Assembly (NCBI GenBank): GCA_963667195.1
Contig: OY762962.1
Location: 1,798,001 to 1,862,000 of the forward strand
DNA length: 64,000 nt
DNA from: UBA7703 sp963667195
GTDB taxonomy: Bacteria > Bacillota > Clostridia > Christensenellales > CAG-138
Direction of reading: 5' to 3'
The position numbers were made by a program, and so were the translations under genes. Below, one piece after another: positions 14,862-24,715 of the stretch (its first letter is position 1; the number at the start of each line of letters is the position of its first letter). Under the pieces are notes generated by a model, which was not told where the DNA came from, made no database searches, and worked only from the letters and a program-made list of their open reading frames with translations.

Positions 14862-16385
14862 GTGAAAGACAGGTACTATATCGCAATCGACTTAAAATCC
14901 TTCTATGCTTCGGTCGAATGTGTGGAACGAGGCCTTGATCCCTTGACCACGAACTTAGTCGTCGCGGATATCGGCCGCACCGAAAAAACGATTTGTCTCG
15001 CTGTTTCTCCTTCCCTCAAAGCATATGGCATCCCCGGCAGGCCCAGACTGTTTGAGGTCGTGCAGAAAGTCAGGGAGATCAATGCCAAAAGGATACGATT
15101 CGCACCGGGACATGCTTTTACGGGAACCTCCTTCAGCGATCCGGAATTGAAATCCTCACCGCATCTTGCACTGGATTATATTGCCGCCCGTCCAAGAATG
15201 GCGCTCTATATCGAGTACAGCACGCGGATTTACAACATTTACCTGAAGTACATCGCGCCTGAAGATATCCATGTTTACTCCGTCGACGAAGTGTTCATCG
15301 ACGCTACTGACTATCTGGCTGCCCGTCATCTTTCGGTCCGCGAGCTTGCCGCGGAAATGCTGCGGGATGTGCTCGATACGACCGGCATTACGGCAACAGC
15401 GGGCATCGGCACGAACCTGTATCTTGCCAAGATCGCAATGGATATTCAAGCCAAGCATTGTTCGCCCGATCGAAACGGCATGCGGATCGCCGAGCTGGAC
15501 GAGATGAGCTATCGCCGCCAGCTGTGGGAACACCGGCCGTTGATCGATTTCTGGCGCGTCGGACATGGATATGCAAAAAAGCTGGGGGAATATGGCCTCT
15601 TTACGATGGGAGATATTGCGCGGTGCTCGCTTGGCAAATCGACCGACTATTACAATGAGGATTTACTGTACAAGTTGTTCGGCATCAATGCGGAGCTTTT
15701 GATCGATCATGCTTGGGGGTGGGAGCCATGTACGATCGCCGATATTAAAGCGTATCAGCCAAGTGCAAACAGCATTGGCTCGGGACAGGTGCTGCAGCAC
15801 GCCTATTCCTTTGAAAAAGCGAAACTGATCGTACGGGAAATGGCTGATCTGCTGGTACTTGACATGGTGGAAAAAGGACTTGTGACCGACCAACTCGTAT
15901 TGGCGGTTGGATACGATATTGAAAATCTGACAGATCCGCGGATTCGAAGCGCCTATCACGGGGAGGTTACTACGGATCACTATGGGCGCACGGTTCCAAA
16001 ATCGGCGCACGGTTCGGTGAATCTCGAGAGGCAAACTTCTTCCACAAAACTGCTCCTGGATGCCGCCATAGAATTATTTGAGCGGATCGTCGACAAGAAG
16101 CTGCTGATCAGAAGAATCAACATCGCGGCGAATCATGTTGTAGATGGAGCGGCGGCAAAAAAAAAGAACAGCTGCGAACAGCTGAATCTCTTTACGGATT
16201 ATGCAGTTGTACAATCCCAAAAAGAGGTTGAGGAAGCCGAGTTTGCGCGGGAGAAGCAGATGCAGAACGCTATGCTGGAGATCAAAAAGAAATACGGGAA
16301 GAACGCGATTTTAAAGGGCATGAATTTGAAGGACGGCGCCACTACAATCGATCGCAATTGCCAGATTGGAGGGCATAAAGCATGA
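14862..16385 (+). CDS. Y-family translesion DNA polymerase (UmuC/DinB-like)
   Basis: Error-prone polymerase acting at damaged forks. The 507 residues include the first catalytic Asp in IAIDLKSFYASVE (D10), the second acidic pair in YSVDEVFID (about 140-148), helix-hairpin-helix residues (DFWRVGHGYAKKLGEYGL), a little-finger domain, and a beta-clamp binding motif QLNLF (about 439-443). The start is GTG with GGAGAAG upstream. It overlaps the next gene by 4 nt (ATGA). The UmuC-plus-YolD pair is a known Bacillota arrangement, often on mobile or SOS-controlled units. Confidence 0.9.
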   Translation: MKDRYYIAIDLKSFYASVECVERGLDPLTTNLVVADIGRTEKTICLAVSPSLKAYGIPGRPRLFEVVQKVREINAKRIRFAPGHAFTGTSFSDPELKSSPHLALDYIAARPRMALYIEYSTRIYNIYLKYIAPEDIHVYSVDEVFIDATDYLAARHLSVRELAAEMLRDVLDTTGITATAGIGTNLYLAKIAMDIQAKHCSPDRNGMRIAELDEMSYRRQLWEHRPLIDFWRVGHGYAKKLGEYGLFTMGDIARCSLGKSTDYYNEDLLYKLFGINAELLIDHAWGWEPCTIADIKAYQPSANSIGSGQVLQHAYSFEKAKLIVREMADLLVLDMVEKGLVTDQLVLAVGYDIENLTDPRIRSAYHGEVTTDHYGRTVPKSAHGSVNLERQTSSTKLLLDAAIELFERIVDKKLLIRRINIAANHVVDGAAAKKKNSCEQLNLFTDYAVVQSQKEVEEAEFAREKQMQNAMLEIKKKYGKNAILKGMNLKDGATTIDRNCQIGGHKA

Positions 16386-16831
16386 CGGGAGGATATGACG
16401 ACATCATCGATCAAGCGCGCCATGTTTCGACCACACGTTGCCGTATGGCAACCATTGACCGGGCGGCGCAGTTTTCCCCGTTCGCAGCACTCAGCGGTTA
16501 TGGCGACGCCATCAAGGAAACCGCAAGATTAACGAACAAAAGTATAGAACTGGACGAGGACAGGAAGAACGCTTTGAGCGACAGGCTGCAACAGATCGCA
16601 GATCGGATCAGCGAACATCCCGAAATTACATTCACCTACTTTCTGCCGGATGCAAAAAAGAACGGCGGTGAATATGTTACTATGCGCGGTGCGGTGAAAA
16701 GGATTGACGCTTTGCAGCGAGTGGTGATGCTGTTCGACTACACAGGAATTCCATTTGATGAGATCATCAACATAGAGGGCCGGATGTTTGAACCGATCGA
16801 CCTGAATTGCATGTGCGATTCCAGTACATAA
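16382..16831 (+). CDS. YolD-like protein
   Basis: 149 residues with the sequence DRAAQFSPFAALSGYGDAI near residue 28 and a C-terminal segment (MRGAVKRIDALQRVVML, GIPFDEIINIEG) typical of YolD-like proteins coded beside Y-family polymerases. The ATG overlaps the polymerase stop by 4 nt, so translation is coupled. Its role is unproven; it probably assists or controls the polymerase. Confidence 0.8.
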   Translation: MTGGYDDIIDQARHVSTTRCRMATIDRAAQFSPFAALSGYGDAIKETARLTNKSIELDEDRKNALSDRLQQIADRISEHPEITFTYFLPDAKKNGGEYVTMRGAVKRIDALQRVVMLFDYTGIPFDEIINIEGRMFEPIDLNCMCDSST

Positions 16832-16842
16832 CCTTATTGGGG

Positions 16843-17613
16843 TTACAGCGAAATCCCGAACAAGTCCATCGCGTTCCGGTAGGTCGCGGCTGCCGCTTCT
16901 TCCAGCGAAATATTGCGCACCTTCGCGAGGGTTTCCAGCGTGAGGTGGATCAATAATGGGCTGTTGCGCTCACCGCGGTGCGGTTCCGGCGTCATATACG
17001 GGCAGTCGGTCTCGATCACGAGCCGCTCCAGCGGAAGCTTTTCCGCGATGCAGCGTTGTTTCGTGGCGTTCTTAAACGTCAGCGCGCCGCCAAACGCGAT
17101 ATAGTACCCCATGTCGATATAGCGCACCGCGTCCTCTAAACTTCCAGAGTAGCAGTGCAGCACGCCGCTCAGGCGACCCTTACGCGCGGAGAGCATGCTC
17201 ATCACATCCCCGTGCGCCTCGCGGTCGTGGATGATGACGGGCTTTTTTGCTGCAATCGCGAGGTCGAGCTGGTTGGCAAACGCTTCTCGCTGCGCCTCGC
17301 GCGGAGAAAAGTCGTAGTGGTAGTCGAGACCGATCTCGCCGACCGCTACGATCTTTTTTTGCTCCAACGCGCGTTCCACGCGGAGCAGGTTTGTGTTGTC
17401 CGCCTTGCTCGCGGAGTGCGGATGGATGCCCGCGCTGCCGTAGACAAAGTCGTAGAGCAGCGTGAGCGCCTGAATCTTCGGGATATCCTCCGCCTCGACG
17501 CAGGCTTCGACAAAACCGCGCACGCCCGCGCCGGGCAGCGACGCGATGAGCGTATTGCGATCCTCGTCAAACTTGTCGTCGAGCAGATGCGCGTGTGTAT
17601 CAAAAAGTTGCAT
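16843..17613 (-). CDS. TatD-family metal-dependent deoxyribonuclease
   Basis: 256 residues with the TIM-barrel metal ligands of the family: DTHAHL at the N-terminus, GEIGLDYHYD (about residue 92), PVIIHDREAHGD (about 125), HCYSG (about 153) and the final ETDCPYM (about 203). It is the last of three genes behind metG and its T-box leader; the metG-tatD neighbourhood is conserved in Bacillota. Confidence 0.93.
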   Translation of the reverse strand: MQLFDTHAHLLDDKFDEDRNTLIASLPGAGVRGFVEACVEAEDIPKIQALTLLYDFVYGSAGIHPHSASKADNTNLLRVERALEQKKIVAVGEIGLDYHYDFSPREAQREAFANQLDLAIAAKKPVIIHDREAHGDVMSMLSARKGRLSGVLHCYSGSLEDAVRYIDMGYYIAFGGALTFKNATKQRCIAEKLPLERLVIETDCPYMTPEPHRGERNSPLLIHLTLETLAKVRNISLEEAAAATYRNAMDLFGISL

Positions 17614-17633
17614 GTGTTCTCTTTCGCTGCAAA

Positions 17634-18182
17634 TTAAGCCAATCCGGTCAGGTCGAGATCCATCAGAATCTCGTCATAATAGGTGCCGCGGACGTTGATT
17701 CTCGCCTTGTGGCGACCAACTTCGACAAAGCCAAAGCGCTGGTAGAGCGCGATGGCTCTCTCGTTTCCTTCGCGCACCTCCAGCGAGAGCGTGCGAAGGA
17801 AGTTGGTGCTCTTCGCGAAGTCGATCATCGCCTGCATGGCGATGCCGCCGATGCCGAGGCGCCAGTAAGCGCGCTTGATGGTGATCGCAACGCCGCCGAC
17901 ATGCGCGATTCTCGGCCTGCCCGCCGCGCGAACGTCACAGACCAGCACGATTTCGCCGTCGATGGTGCCCACGAACATCTTTGTGTTCGCGGCAGACAAC
18001 GTGCCGGTGATCCAGCTCTGCTCGCCTTCCAGCGTGAGGCCCTCGATGCCGTTTTCGTCCGCGAGGAGATAGTCCGTCTCGCCGCCGACGATCTTGAGAT
18101 AGTCGATCATCTCCTGCGCGTCATCCAACATCGGATCACGCAGAATCAGCGTGCGTCCGTCTTTTAATATGTGCTCACTCAT
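17634..18182 (-). CDS. GNAT-family N-acetyltransferase
   Basis: 182 residues. The acetyl-CoA binding region is AITIKRAYWRLGIGGIAM (about 98-115; R/Q-x-x-G-x-G/A type) followed by LEVREGNERAIALYQRFGF. It lies 21 nt after metG and 20 nt before tatD, so it belongs to the same T-box controlled transcript. Substrate unknown. Confidence 0.85.
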   Translation of the reverse strand: MSEHILKDGRTLILRDPMLDDAQEMIDYLKIVGGETDYLLADENGIEGLTLEGEQSWITGTLSAANTKMFVGTIDGEIVLVCDVRAAGRPRIAHVGGVAITIKRAYWRLGIGGIAMQAMIDFAKSTNFLRTLSLEVREGNERAIALYQRFGFVEVGRHKARINVRGTYYDEILMDLDLTGLA

Positions 18183-18203
18183 ATAAACCTCGCAGCGGAT
18201 TGA

Positions 18204-20219
18204 TTAGCGCACTTTCAAGCCGCTCTCCATATTCGCCAGCGTGGTCAGCGCGGAGAGGTTTTCGTCGGCCGCGTCGGAGGCGCAGAGGATCATGCCGTGG
18301 CTCTCCACGCCGCAGAGCGTGACGGGCTTGAGGTTTGCAACCAGCACGACCGTCTTGCCGACGAGGTCGTCCGGCGTGTACCACTGCTTGATGCCGGAGA
18401 CGACGGTGCGGTTTTCTTCGCCCACTTCCAGCGTCAGCTTCAAGAGCTTTTTGCTCTTCTTGATCTCTTCGCAGGCGACGACCTTCGCCAGCCGCAGATC
18501 GACTTTCGCGAAGTCGTCATACTCGATCTCGGACGGGGCTTCTTCCTCGCCGTGTCCGTGTTTCGCGGGTGCAGGGGCTGCTTCCGCCGGTGCCGGTGCT
18601 GCTGCGGGTGCTTCCTGCGCGGGAGCCAGCGCTGCCTTTGCCTTTTCCGCTTCCGCCGCGAAATAGGCGAGCTCCGCCTCCGCGTCGATGCGGGGGAACA
18701 GGGCCTCGCCCTTGTGCACGACGGAGCCGGGGACGCTGCCGCCCCACGCGATGGACTCAATCGAAGATTGCGCGGGCGCGGTGCCGAGCTGGGCCAGCAT
18801 CTTTGCGGGCGTGCTCGTGAGATACGGAGTCAGCAGTATCGCGACGATACGCAGGCTCTCCGCAAGGTTATACAGCACCGTCTTAAGCCGCTCCTGACCC
18901 GCCTCGCTCTTGGCGAGCGACCAGGGCGCGGTCACGTCGATGTATTTGTTGCAAGCGCCGACGAGCTTCCAAATCTCCGCGAGCGCGTCGGGAATATGCA
19001 GCTCGTTCATCTGCGCGTCCACCTTCGCGGGCAGCTCTTTAGCGAGCGCGATCAGCGCCGCGTCCTCCTCCGCCGTGACGGAGGGAGCGGGCAGCGTGCC
19101 GCCGAAATATTTATCGATCATCGCGACCGTGCGGCTGAGCAGGTTGCCGAGGTCGTTTGCAAGGTCGGTGTTGATGCGCGCAATCAGCGCCTCGTTGGAG
19201 AACGTGCCATCCGAACCAAACGGTACCTCGCGCAGCAGGAAATAGCGAATCGCATCCACACCGTAGCGCGCACAGAGCGCAACGGGGTCTACCACGTTGC
19301 CTTTCGACTTACTCATCTTGCCGCCGTCGAGCACGAGCCAGCCGTGGCCGAACACCTGCTTGGGCAGCGGTTCGCCGAGCGCCATGAGCATGATCGGCCA
19401 GATGATCGTATGAAAACGCACGATCTCCTTGCCCACGATGTGGACGTCCGCCGGCCAGAATTTCCTGTAGAGCGAATCGTCGTCGCTTCCCCACCCGAGC
19501 GCGGTAATGTAGTTGGAGAGCGCGTCCAGCCAGACATAGACCACGTGTTTTTCGTCAAAATTGACCGGGATTCCCCACGTGAAGCTCGTGCGGCTCACGC
19601 ACAAATCTTCCAAACCCGGCAGGAGGAAGTTTTGCAGCATCTCGTTGGTGCGGCTGTTGGGCTGGATGAACGTGGGGTTGTCCTTGATGTACTGGGTCAG
19701 GCGATCGGCATATTTCGAGAGCCGGAAGAAATAGCTTTCCTCCTCGACGAGCTCGACCGGACCGCCGCAGTCGGGACAGACGCCGCCCGCGTCCTTGACC
19801 TGCCGCTCCAGCCAAAAGCTCTCGCACGGGGTGCAATAGAAGCCAGTGTACTTCGATTTATAGATGTCGCCCTGATCATAGAGCTGCTTAAACATCTTCT
19901 GCACGGCCTTGACGTGGTAATCGTCGGTCGTGCGGATGAATTTATCATAGGAGATGTCGAGGAGCTTCCAGAGGTCCTTGAATCCCGCGACGATGTTGTC
20001 CACGTATTCCTGCGGGGTCACGCCTGCGGCTTTGGCCTTGCGCTCGATCTTCTGGCCGTGTTCGTCCGAACCGGTCAGAAAGAACGTCTCGTCTCCGCGC
20101 TGGCGGTGATAGCGCGCGATGGCGTCCGTCGCGACGGTGCTGTAAGCGTGGCCGATGTGCAGGTTCGCGCTGGGATAATAGATGGGGGTTGTGATGTAAA
20201 ACGTCTTTTTCTCTTCCAT
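18204..20219 (-). CDS. metG: Methionyl-tRNA synthetase with C-terminal tRNA-binding domain
   Basis: Charges tRNA-Met. The 671-residue protein begins TFYITTPIYYPSANLHIGHAY, split here as TFYITTPIYYPS and HIGH, and has a zinc knuckle (CTPCESFW, then CPDCGG, about residues 129-152), KMSKSKGN (about 300) and the anticodon domain. An Ala/Pro/Glu-rich linker (about 530-555) leads to an EMAP/Trbp111-type domain (DFAKVDLRLAKVVACEEI onward, about 562-671). The frame is open farther upstream, but homology starts at ATG 20219, just after the T-box terminator. Confidence 0.95.
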   Translation of the reverse strand: MEEKKTFYITTPIYYPSANLHIGHAYSTVATDAIARYHRQRGDETFFLTGSDEHGQKIERKAKAAGVTPQEYVDNIVAGFKDLWKLLDISYDKFIRTTDDYHVKAVQKMFKQLYDQGDIYKSKYTGFYCTPCESFWLERQVKDAGGVCPDCGGPVELVEEESYFFRLSKYADRLTQYIKDNPTFIQPNSRTNEMLQNFLLPGLEDLCVSRTSFTWGIPVNFDEKHVVYVWLDALSNYITALGWGSDDDSLYRKFWPADVHIVGKEIVRFHTIIWPIMLMALGEPLPKQVFGHGWLVLDGGKMSKSKGNVVDPVALCARYGVDAIRYFLLREVPFGSDGTFSNEALIARINTDLANDLGNLLSRTVAMIDKYFGGTLPAPSVTAEEDAALIALAKELPAKVDAQMNELHIPDALAEIWKLVGACNKYIDVTAPWSLAKSEAGQERLKTVLYNLAESLRIVAILLTPYLTSTPAKMLAQLGTAPAQSSIESIAWGGSVPGSVVHKGEALFPRIDAEAELAYFAAEAEKAKAALAPAQEAPAAAPAPAEAAPAPAKHGHGEEEAPSEIEYDDFAKVDLRLAKVVACEEIKKSKKLLKLTLEVGEENRTVVSGIKQWYTPDDLVGKTVVLVANLKPVTLCGVESHGMILCASDAADENLSALTTLANMESGLKVR

Positions 20220-20249
20220 TTTCGGTGTCCTCCAAATAATATCGTCGTA

Positions 20250-20510
20250 AAATAAAAAGCATGCCGCCCGCATGTAAGGACGGCACGCAAAACATCGCGA
20301 ACCGAATAACCACCTTACTTCCCCGTTCAGGAGGGGGCATAAGTTTCCGCTGTATCGGGCGGAGACCCGCCGCGGCTGAGGCAAATGAAGCGTTCACCGC
20401 GAGGAGCTCGGGAGCCATGTTCGCAAAGCGCGCGATTTCGGGCTTTCACCTGACCCCGAATCTCTCTTCAAACGCGCAACGATGCTACTCTTTCCTGTCA
20501 TCGCTCATAT
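20250..20510 (-). promoter_or_regulatory. T-box leader (methionine specifier) of metG
   Basis: Reading the minus strand: GAAAGAGTA (stem I start), AGAGAG..GGGTCAGGTGAAAGCCC (apical part of stem I), a specifier loop with GAACATGGC holding the Met codon AUG, and the T-box sequence AAGGTGGTTATTCGG...TTCGCG. A terminator follows: GCGTGCCGTCC with GCGGGCGGCATGC (20288-20278 with 20271-20259), then TTTTTATTTT. Uncharged tRNA-Met would stabilise the antiterminator and turn on metG, the GNAT gene and tatD. Confidence 0.9.
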
Positions 20511-20519
20511 CGTCAAAAT

Positions 20520-20549
20520 AGCGTATCACCAATATAGGAAGGTTGTCAA
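20520..20549 (-). promoter_or_regulatory. Promoter of the metG T-box transcript
   Basis: TTGACA (20549-20544), 18 nt, TACGCT (20525-20520) with an extended TGA before it. Its -35 overlaps the pth -35 on the other strand. Confidence 0.6.
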
Positions 20550-20571
20550 GTACGCGCGTTCGTGCTAAGAT
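20543..20571 (+). promoter_or_regulatory. Promoter of pth
   Basis: TTGTCA (20543-20548), exactly 17 nt, TAAGAT (20566-20571) with a preceding TG. The -35 shares five bases with that of the divergent metG promoter. Confidence 0.7.
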
Positions 20572-20622
20572 AGGTTGAATTTCTTCCTAAATCGGATTTT
20601 TTCCTAGATCAGAGGGGTAACT

Positions 20623-21207
20623 ATGTACGTCGTCGCAGGGCTCGGCAATCCGGGAATACTCTATCAGCGCACGCGCCACAACGCGGGCTTTCAGGCGTTG
20701 GACGTGCTCGCGGACGAACTCTGCATCAAGGTGACCAAGCGCGGCTTTTCCGGCGTGTACGGCGAGGGAAACTACTTAGGTGAGCGCGTGGTGCTGGTCA
20801 AGCCCACGACCTACATGAACCTCTCCGGCGACTGCATTCAGGCGGTGATGCACTTCTATAAGTGCCCCGTGGAACACCTCGTGGTGCTCTATGACGACAT
20901 CGAGCTGCCGGTTGGTTCGCTTCGCATTCGCGACAAGGGCAGCGCGGGCACGCACAACGGCATGCGCTCTATCATCGGCACCCTCGGCAGCGAGAACTTT
21001 CCGCGCGTGCGCATCGGCGTCGGCGGAAACGGCGGCGAGGACCTGAAGAAGCATGTGCTGGGCAAACCCAGCAAGGAAGACCAGAGCCAGCTTGCCTGCG
21101 CGTTTGCGGACGCGGCAAAGGCAACGCGCTTGATTCTGGAAGGCAAGCTTCCGCAGGCGCAGGCAGAATTCAACAAACGACACATCGGCGGGACAAAGAC
21201 GGAGTAA
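20623..21207 (+). CDS. pth: Peptidyl-tRNA hydrolase
   Basis: Recycles peptidyl-tRNA. 194 residues with GLGNPG (6-11), the catalytic His19 in RTRHNAGF, PTTYMNLSG (about 67) and the catalytic Asp in VLYDDIELP (about 93). AGAGGGG precedes the ATG. mfd follows 55 nt later, the usual pth-mfd order of Bacillota. Confidence 0.95.
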   Translation: MYVVAGLGNPGILYQRTRHNAGFQALDVLADELCIKVTKRGFSGVYGEGNYLGERVVLVKPTTYMNLSGDCIQAVMHFYKCPVEHLVVLYDDIELPVGSLRIRDKGSAGTHNGMRSIIGTLGSENFPRVRIGVGGNGGEDLKKHVLGKPSKEDQSQLACAFADAAKATRLILEGKLPQAQAEFNKRHIGGTKTE

Positions 21208-21262
21208 GCTCCCGTCCGCGTCCCGACTAACCAGATAAGACGGGGGACGCTTGACGCCGGGT

Positions 21263-24200
21263 ATGGATCACAACCCAATATTGAAGTTACTCGATTCCGC
21301 GACGGACTACCAGCGCATGCAGCAGGCGCTGGAGGGGGGCAAAGGCCCGGTCGCGGCGTTTGGCGTTGCCGCAAACGCAAAGGCGCACCTCTGCGCGTCT
21401 CTTGCGCGGACACGTCAGGTGCTGTTTGTGACCGCGACGGACGTCACCGCGGCGCAGCTCAACGAAAGCGTGCGCCTATTCGGCGTGCGCGCGGAGCTGT
21501 TTTTGCCGCGCGAAACGCCGCTGGTCTTTGTCCACGCGGCCTCCGGCGAAAACCGCGGCGCACGCATCTCCGCGCTCTCCGCGCTGCTTGCCGGCGAGCC
21601 CTGCGTGGTCGCCGCGAGTGCGGCCTCGCTGATGCAGGCACTCGCACCAAAGGGCGCGTTTGCGGCAAGCCAGATCACGATCTCCGTGGGAGACACGCTG
21701 GAACCCAGATCACTCATCGAGCGGCTGGTCTCCGCGGGCTACGAGCGCGTGGAGATGGTGGAAGGGCGCGGACAGTGCGCCGCGCGTGGAGACCTCGTGG
21801 ACGTGTTCGCGCCCGGCGAGGAATACCCCGTGAGAATCGAGTTCTTCGGCGACGAGATTGACCAGATGCGCACCTTCGACGCGGTCAGTCAGCGCAGCGT
21901 GGAGCAGGTGCAGAGCGTTCTGATTCGTCCCGCACTGGAGACGCCGCAACCAAAGGAGCTCACACAAAAGGCGCTCAAGCGAATCGCGGGTTGCGCGGGA
22001 CTCAGCGACCAGGAGGAAGCCTGGAGCGAGGGAATCGCGAGCGTCGGCGGAGACGTTCTGCTTCCGCTTCTTTATAAAAAGACCGAAACCGTGCTCGACT
22101 ACCTCAACGAGGACGCGATCCTCGTGGTGGACGAGGCGCTGCTCATCGACGAGGCGCTGCGTACTGAACAAATGCGCTTTGCCGAGGGTGTGAAGGCCAT
22201 GCTGGAGCGCGGCGAGGGCGTTGCGGAGCAAGGCGCGCTGGAGCGCAGCGCAAACGAGACGCTCGAGCGCCTGCATACCAGCAGAACCGCGCTCTTTTAC
22301 GCGCTCTCGCGCACGCACCCGCAGTTTTCTCCGCGCGAGATCGTGAATCTCGAATCCCGCGGGGCTCCGCAGTTCATGGGCGCGTTTGACGAGATTGCGC
22401 GCGAGATCAAGCGGCTCAATCAGCAGGGCGAAAAGACCGTCATCTACGCGGGCGAGCAGACGGAAGAGCTCATCCACAACCTCGCGGACTATGACGCCAC
22501 CGCCGTCGCGATGAACGAGCTGCCCGGCGAACTGCCCGCGGGCAAAACGCTGATCCTGCCCGGCCAGCTTGCGCGCGGGTTCTCCTACCCGCAGATGAAG
22601 CTCAATATCTTCACCGAGTTTGAGGTGACGGGACGCACGGAGCGCTCGGTGAAAAAGACGCGCGCAAAGAAGCATCTCCAGTTCTCCGAGCTCTCGGTGG
22701 GCGACTATATCGTGCACGAAACGCACGGCATCGGTCGGTTTGTGAAGGTCGAGCCGCTGACCGTCCAGGGCAACACAAAGGATTATCTCTTAATCGAATA
22801 CCGCGGCGGAGATCGCCTCTATATCCCGACCGACCAGCTCGACCGCGTGCAGAAATACGTCGGCGGAGGCGAGGAGGAGACCGGTCCGCAGCTGAGCAAG
22901 CTCGGCGGCGCGGAGTGGACCAACCGCGTCAACAAGGCGAAGAGCGCGGCGAAGCGCCTCGCGTTCGACCTCGCGGCGCTGTATGCGGAGCGGGCAAGCG
23001 CAAAGGGATTCGCGTTCTCCAAGGACACCGCATGGCAGCGAACGTTTGAGGAGCGCTTTCCCTACGAACTCACGCCCGACCAGAAGCAGAGCATCGAGGA
23101 GATCAAGGCGGACATGGAGCAGATTCGCCCGATGGATCGCCTGCTCTGCGGCGACGTTGGCTACGGCAAGACCGAGCTTGCGCTGAGGGCGATCTTCAAG
23201 GCGATTCAGGACGGCAAGCAGGCGGCGCTTCTCGTGCCGACCACGATTCTCGCGCAGCAGCATTACAACACGATGTGTTCGCGCTTTGCCGATTTTCCGG
23301 TGAAAATCGCGGCGCTCTCCCGTTTCCAAACGCCCAAAGAGCGTGAGGCGGTCAAGGAAGCCCTCGCAAAAGGACAGATCGACGTCGTGGTCGGCACGCA
23401 TGCGCTGCTCGCCAAGGACGTGAAGTATAAGGCGCTGGGGTTACTCGTCATCGACGAAGAGCACCGTTTCGGCGTCAACCACAAAGAGCAGATCAAGGCG
23501 ATGAAAAAATCGGTGGATGTGCTCACGCTCACCGCGACGCCGATCCCCAGAACGCTCAACCTCTCTATGACGGGCATTCGCGACATCAGCGTCATCGAAA
23601 CCCCGCCAGAGGCGCGCTATCCCGTGCAGACCTATGTGCTGGAGTATACCGACGCGCTGGTGAAGGACGTGCTCTCGCGCGAGCTTGCGCGAAAAGGGCA
23701 GGCGTATGTGGTTTCCAACCGCGTCATCAGCATGGAGCAGACGATGCGAAAGCTCGAATCCCTCGTGCCGGAGGCGAGAATCACCATCGCGCACGGGCAG
23801 ATGGGCGAGACCCAGCTGGAAAACGCGATGCTCGACTTCCTCGAACAGCGCTACGACATCCTCTTATGCTCCACCATCATCGAAAGCGGCCTTGACATCG
23901 GCAACGCCAACACGATGATCGTGCTGGAGGCGGACAAGATGGGGCTTGCCCAGCTCTACCAGCTGCGCGGGCGGGTCGGGCGATCCAACCGCATCGGATA
24001 TGCGTATTTCACCGTGCAAACGGGCCGCGTGATGAACGAGAAAGCGGCAAAGCGGCTGATGGCGATCCGCGAATTCACGCAGTTCGGCGCGGGGTTCCAG
24101 CTTGCGATGCGCGATCTTGAAATTCGCGGCGCGGGCAGCCTCCTCGGCGCGGAGCAGCACGGGCACATCACGGACGTCGGCTACGAATACTATGTCAAGC

Positions 24201-24715
24201 TCATCCGCAGAGCCGTGGACGAACAGCAGGGTAAAGCACCGGAGGCGGTTACCGAGACCAGCGTGGATATCCCGATCGATGCGCACATTCCGCACGACTA
24301 TGTGCCGAGCGAGCTCATGCGCCTCAAGGCCTACCGCAGAATCGTGGAGATCGACGGCGCGGAGAGCATGATGGACGTGACCGAAGAGTTTATCGACCGC
24401 TATGGCGAGCCGCCGGAGAGCGTCACAAACCTGATGCGCATCTCCGAGGTGAAGGCGTATGCCTCCCGTGCGTTTATCGAGAGCGTCACCGTGCGAGAGG
24501 GCGAGGCGAGATTGCGTTTTGCCGAGAGCGCGCGGCTCGACGGCGGCAGGCTCATCGCCGCGGTCTCCGGCTTTGAGGGCGCAAAACTCATTGCAAGCGA
24601 TCCGCCCGCGATTGAAATACGGCAGAAAAACGCCAGTGCTGAGGCGATCACGGGCAAACTGCCACAATTCCTTTACACAATTGTTCGTTGCGTTGACAGC
24701 GACGCAGGCATATAA
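21263..24715 (+). CDS. mfd: Transcription-repair coupling factor Mfd
   Basis: Removes stalled RNA polymerase and recruits UvrA. The roughly 1150-residue protein has the UvrB-like N-terminal module, the CarD/RNA-polymerase-interaction domain (LSVGDYIVHETHGIGRF, about residues 476-492), helicase motif I GDVGYGKTE (about 630), DEEH Walker B (about 732), TATPIPRTL, QLRGRVGRS and a C-terminal TRCF domain. I use ATG 21263; a TTG at 21251 behind GGGGGA is an alternative. Length is complete. Confidence 0.95.
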   Translation: MDHNPILKLLDSATDYQRMQQALEGGKGPVAAFGVAANAKAHLCASLARTRQVLFVTATDVTAAQLNESVRLFGVRAELFLPRETPLVFVHAASGENRGARISALSALLAGEPCVVAASAASLMQALAPKGAFAASQITISVGDTLEPRSLIERLVSAGYERVEMVEGRGQCAARGDLVDVFAPGEEYPVRIEFFGDEIDQMRTFDAVSQRSVEQVQSVLIRPALETPQPKELTQKALKRIAGCAGLSDQEEAWSEGIASVGGDVLLPLLYKKTETVLDYLNEDAILVVDEALLIDEALRTEQMRFAEGVKAMLERGEGVAEQGALERSANETLERLHTSRTALFYALSRTHPQFSPREIVNLESRGAPQFMGAFDEIAREIKRLNQQGEKTVIYAGEQTEELIHNLADYDATAVAMNELPGELPAGKTLILPGQLARGFSYPQMKLNIFTEFEVTGRTERSVKKTRAKKHLQFSELSVGDYIVHETHGIGRFVKVEPLTVQGNTKDYLLIEYRGGDRLYIPTDQLDRVQKYVGGGEEETGPQLSKLGGAEWTNRVNKAKSAAKRLAFDLAALYAERASAKGFAFSKDTAWQRTFEERFPYELTPDQKQSIEEIKADMEQIRPMDRLLCGDVGYGKTELALRAIFKAIQDGKQAALLVPTTILAQQHYNTMCSRFADFPVKIAALSRFQTPKEREAVKEALAKGQIDVVVGTHALLAKDVKYKALGLLVIDEEHRFGVNHKEQIKAMKKSVDVLTLTATPIPRTLNLSMTGIRDISVIETPPEARYPVQTYVLEYTDALVKDVLSRELARKGQAYVVSNRVISMEQTMRKLESLVPEARITIAHGQMGETQLENAMLDFLEQRYDILLCSTIIESGLDIGNANTMIVLEADKMGLAQLYQLRGRVGRSNRIGYAYFTVQTGRVMNEKAAKRLMAIREFTQFGAGFQLAMRDLEIRGAGSLLGAEQHGHITDVGYEYYVKLIRRAVDEQQGKAPEAVTETSVDIPIDAHIPHDYVPSELMRLKAYRRIVEIDGAESMMDVTEEFIDRYGEPPESVTNLMRISEVKAYASRAFIESVTVREGEARLRFAESARLDGGRLIAAVSGFEGAKLIASDPPAIEIRQKNASAEAITGKLPQFLYTIVRCVDSDAGI

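Noticed and set aside
18297..20255. 652-residue plus-strand ORF
   Set aside because: Antisense to metG, Arg/Val/His-rich, no ribosome binding site; a result of high GC at third codon positions.
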